Origin: Dipteris shenzhenensis
Taxonomy: Eukaryota > Polypodiophyta > Polypodiopsida > Gleicheniales
Reading direction: 5' to 3' (one strand)
DNA: 64,000 nucleotides
NCBI GenBank assembly: GCA_047967505.1
Contig: CM106539.1
Made by a program: the position numbers and the translations under genes
Notes under the pieces: generated by a model
What the model saw: the letters and a program-made list of their open reading frames with translations, nothing else
The model's database searches: none
Told to the model about the DNA's origin: nothing
Part shown: piece by piece, positions 61,501 through 64,000 of the stretch
How the letters are laid out: each line of letters opens with the position of its first letter
How positions within the stretch are numbered: the first letter of the stretch is position 1

Positions 61501-61674
61501 CTACTGGACGTCGGCTTTGCTGTCTCCCTAGGGCCTATTGGACCATGTTGTTTAGCTGGAGAAACTTAGTGTATCATCCTTTGAGTGGAGCCAAGTATAC
61601 AATTTGACCTGGGTAAGACGGGAAACGAGAGGGGAGTCTGAAACCATCCCTGAAGAGATAGAAGTAGCGTCCTT

Positions 61675-61675
61675 G

Positions 61676-61712
<37 letters not shown>

Positions 61713-64000
61713 AACGTCTGTGGGAGGCATCACGGGCCTATGAGACAAATGCATAGCCTAAAGGTAACTCATACAAACCACTAAGGGCTGAAGCAAAGGG
61801 CTCACTAAGGACCTTGTTGAAAGCTAGAGTGCTAAGCTAGTGAACAAAGTAGTAGAAGTGGCAAAATATCAGGAGCGTGTCAGGTCCTCAAAGCTAACGC
61901 TCCTAGTACATGCCTAGGTTTCATATATCCAGGTAACCTAGTAGCTCTCTAATGAGATGCGAGCAGCTCTTGTAAATGTGTCTGTCGATCTGTCTTTCAA
62001 TGTGGTGGAGGGCGTGGTCTCAAGGGTGACTCCTCGTCTCTGGCAATCACCTCTAAGGAGGGATGAGATTGACTGGACCTCGATCGTGCAGGGCCCCCTC
62101 CGTGTCGCATGTGGAGCGTGTGCCTCATTTGGCAACATCGTGGTGGAGACTCCCACTACTAGTCCATAATGTTGCTCTGTCGATCTCGGTGACGTGTGGC
62201 CTTCCTGCTGCTCTTTGGTTTGTCGCATCAATATATCTCTCGTTGCATCTCAATCAGATAGAACCCAACACAGACCTGATCGGGAAAATGGATCAACCGT
62301 GTAAGTGGACCAAAGCCATGCCCTTTTGGAAGAGGCAGTGATATCGTCCTCGGATCTCATAATAGACTGGACAGACACATAGAAAGTTCTCTTCTGTCTC
62401 GATCTCCTCCATCTGGGATAGTGTGCAAGTCCTCTGCTCTTTGGGTATGCCCGCAGCTCTCTCTGCCTCAATCCTTAGCTAATGTGACAAGACTTAGAAC
62501 TGACCGATGGCGATCCTCAATGTGTGTGAGACTCTCTTGTCCTTGAGATACTGAGTTCTGATGACAAGACCATGCTCTGAGACCCTCACAAAGTGGTCAT
62601 GGTAGAACTAGATCTTGGTGAGGAACTCCTCTCCCCCCCAAGCCCTAGATGTATGGAGTTGGAGGAGGTCCAACCGTATGATACAGTTGATCTCATCTTG
62701 GGTGGTGCATCCAAGTTGTACTCAAAGGGGGGAAGTTTGTCCATCCGAATGCCGTGACTACCAAACGATGTGGATACATATGTATACCATGTTGTATCAA
62801 CACCGCTCTCTGCTAGTCACTTGGGGACTCCAATGCTAACCTCGGTAATCTCCATTGACTCTGTGGAGGAACGCCACTATCTGAAAGATTGCATCAACCT
62901 GGAGAGGGGTCATGGCAAACTTTGCTTGTATAATCTGATGGAGGACTGAGGGCATACTCCAAATCATCCTGGATCCCATAATCACTTGTAGCGTCTCAAA
63001 TCTCCTCCACTCTATCGTTGAAATATCACTCTCCCAGAAAGGTGCTGCATACATGGTAGTCGGTCTCACCAGCGTGTTAAAAAGCCAACCCTTCGTCGGA
63101 GGGTCCTGGAAGTGTGCCTGGAAGCATCACCTCTTGGTGGGAAGCCATGGCATATGGCATTGTTGAACAGTTGTGATAGGATTGGGGTCAAGGTCTCCTG
63201 TCCATGTGCAAAGTGCTCAATGCGTAGTCCCTCATGATCTGGTGACCTCCGGTTATGAAGCCGAAGAAGAGCAGCCCGTATATTTTGTGCAGTAAACAAA
63301 TGACACATAGTGGTTCTGGGCATAGAGGTGGTGCTTGACTTGGGACATCATATAGAGAGCATGCATATGTATGCCAGACTACTAGATCTGTGATGGGGTT
63401 GGGCGACTTCCCCTTCGACAAGAGCCCCCATCTCGTAGTAGGATCTTCTCTGTGAAAAGGATCTGATCACCTTATCCATCCCATGTATGAGGAAGCCCGC
63501 TTCTTACATCGTGTCACTCAGCATGAGATCCGATGTGCCTTTGGTGAAGTCAAGTGTCTCATGCTCATTCACGTGTAAGGTGGGCTCTCATCACTCTGCA
63601 CTCATTGTCGAACCAAGGGTTCTGGGGCATTTTCCCATTTGGGGAGGGATCTGGTGGCAACATCATGTATCACTGAGACAAGGGTATCCGATGCATGTGC
63701 GAGGTCCATCCCCTCTCCAAGCAATACTAGAAGCTTAGAAGCCAGGTGGCTCACGTACACCAAGTCAAGAGCACAATAAAAATGGATTTGAATGCGAGTG
63801 GGTGGCGAGGGGTCCTCATGGCTAGCATGGCAACCAATGTACATAAGGCAAGGTATGAGTGGTCGGCCTCGAGTGGAGGAGGTAGAATAAAATCATGTAT
63901 ACGTGGGCAAAGGCTAATGGGTGGAGCAAGTAGTCCACGATACTTCTCCCCCGCCATGTGGGAAACAAGTGAGCCTACCAGATGATGGCCAATCTCCAAA
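61675..64000 (-). mobile_element. LINE E: long copy lacking the RT palm, runs off the window
   Basis: Minus strand, high to low: endonuclease end (LTCFPHGGG, then DFILPPPLEADHSY), the stretch before RT (PITDLVVWHTYACSLYDVPS), RT fingers start (RSPDHEGLRIEHFAHG, LSQLFNNAICHGFP), then a direct jump at about 63100 to the post-palm region (TTMYAAPFWESDISTIEW, VLHQIIQAKFA). The C-terminal knuckle region is weak. The 3' end has GTTAATACCTC and (TC)n, seen as (GA)n at 61675-61707. It aligns with LINE A throughout except for the missing palm. Its 5' end is beyond 64000. Confidence 0.85.

Noticed and set aside
1-64000. CRISPR arrays, bacterial operons, tRNA or rRNA genes
   Set aside because: No regularly spaced repeats, no tRNA cloverleaf or rRNA sequence was recognised; direct repeats present are LTRs or microsatellites.

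Overview
The window looks like nuclear DNA from a seed plant with a very large, repeat-swollen genome, most likely a gymnosperm. It is not bacterial: there are no operons, its one host gene is cut by GT-AG introns of 10-19 kb, and nearly everything else is decayed or nested retroelements (Ty1/copia, Ty3/gypsy, several LINE lineages and a Penelope-like element). The species cannot be fixed from the sequence.

The single host gene is a SYP5-type Qc-SNARE (syntaxin of the plant prevacuolar/vacuolar system) on the plus strand, coding from 12565 to 59820. Its six coding exons total 702 nt and encode 233 residues, the usual length for this family. Phases match at all five junctions, so the gene appears intact. 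Introns 1, 2 and 3 are 10,135, 19,067 and 17,128 bp; introns 4 and 5 are only 105 and 119 bp. One oddity is that the central ('zero-layer') position of the SNARE helix, Gln in the family, reads His (residue 171).

Layout. 1-12.5 kb: upstream flank with a dead gypsy element and its LTR, an antisense L1-type LINE piece, an unrecognised decayed ORF and a long purine tract. Intron 1 (12.8-22.9 kb): a sense-oriented Penelope-like element with a GIY-YIG domain in front of the reverse transcriptase, then copia and LINE pieces. Intron 2 (23.0-42.1 kb): a gypsy integrase remnant, an L1-type LINE, and an antisense copia element that received a young 4.5-kb non-autonomous copia derivative (146-bp LTRs, CTTCA target duplication) and abuts a 3.6-kb gag-only copia element (TTAAC target duplication) which itself contains a LINE fragment. 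Intron 3 (42.2-59.3 kb): a mosaic of one gypsy family with ~1.86-kb LTRs in three arrangements, a 3.7-kb LINE, copia LTR/gag pieces, and a 5'-truncated LINE that ends about 270 bp before exon 4. 59.8-64 kb: 3' flank with microsatellites, an LTR relic and another LINE that runs off the window.

One LINE family recurs at least seven times (19.2, 28.0, 44.7, 55.0, 57.6, 60.6 and 61.7 kb). Where its 3' end is present, a shared TTTAATAAA-like end is followed by a pyrimidine-rich simple repeat instead of poly(A), so the family probably seeds many of the GA/CT microsatellites here. The three longest copies each lack a different part of the reverse transcriptase.
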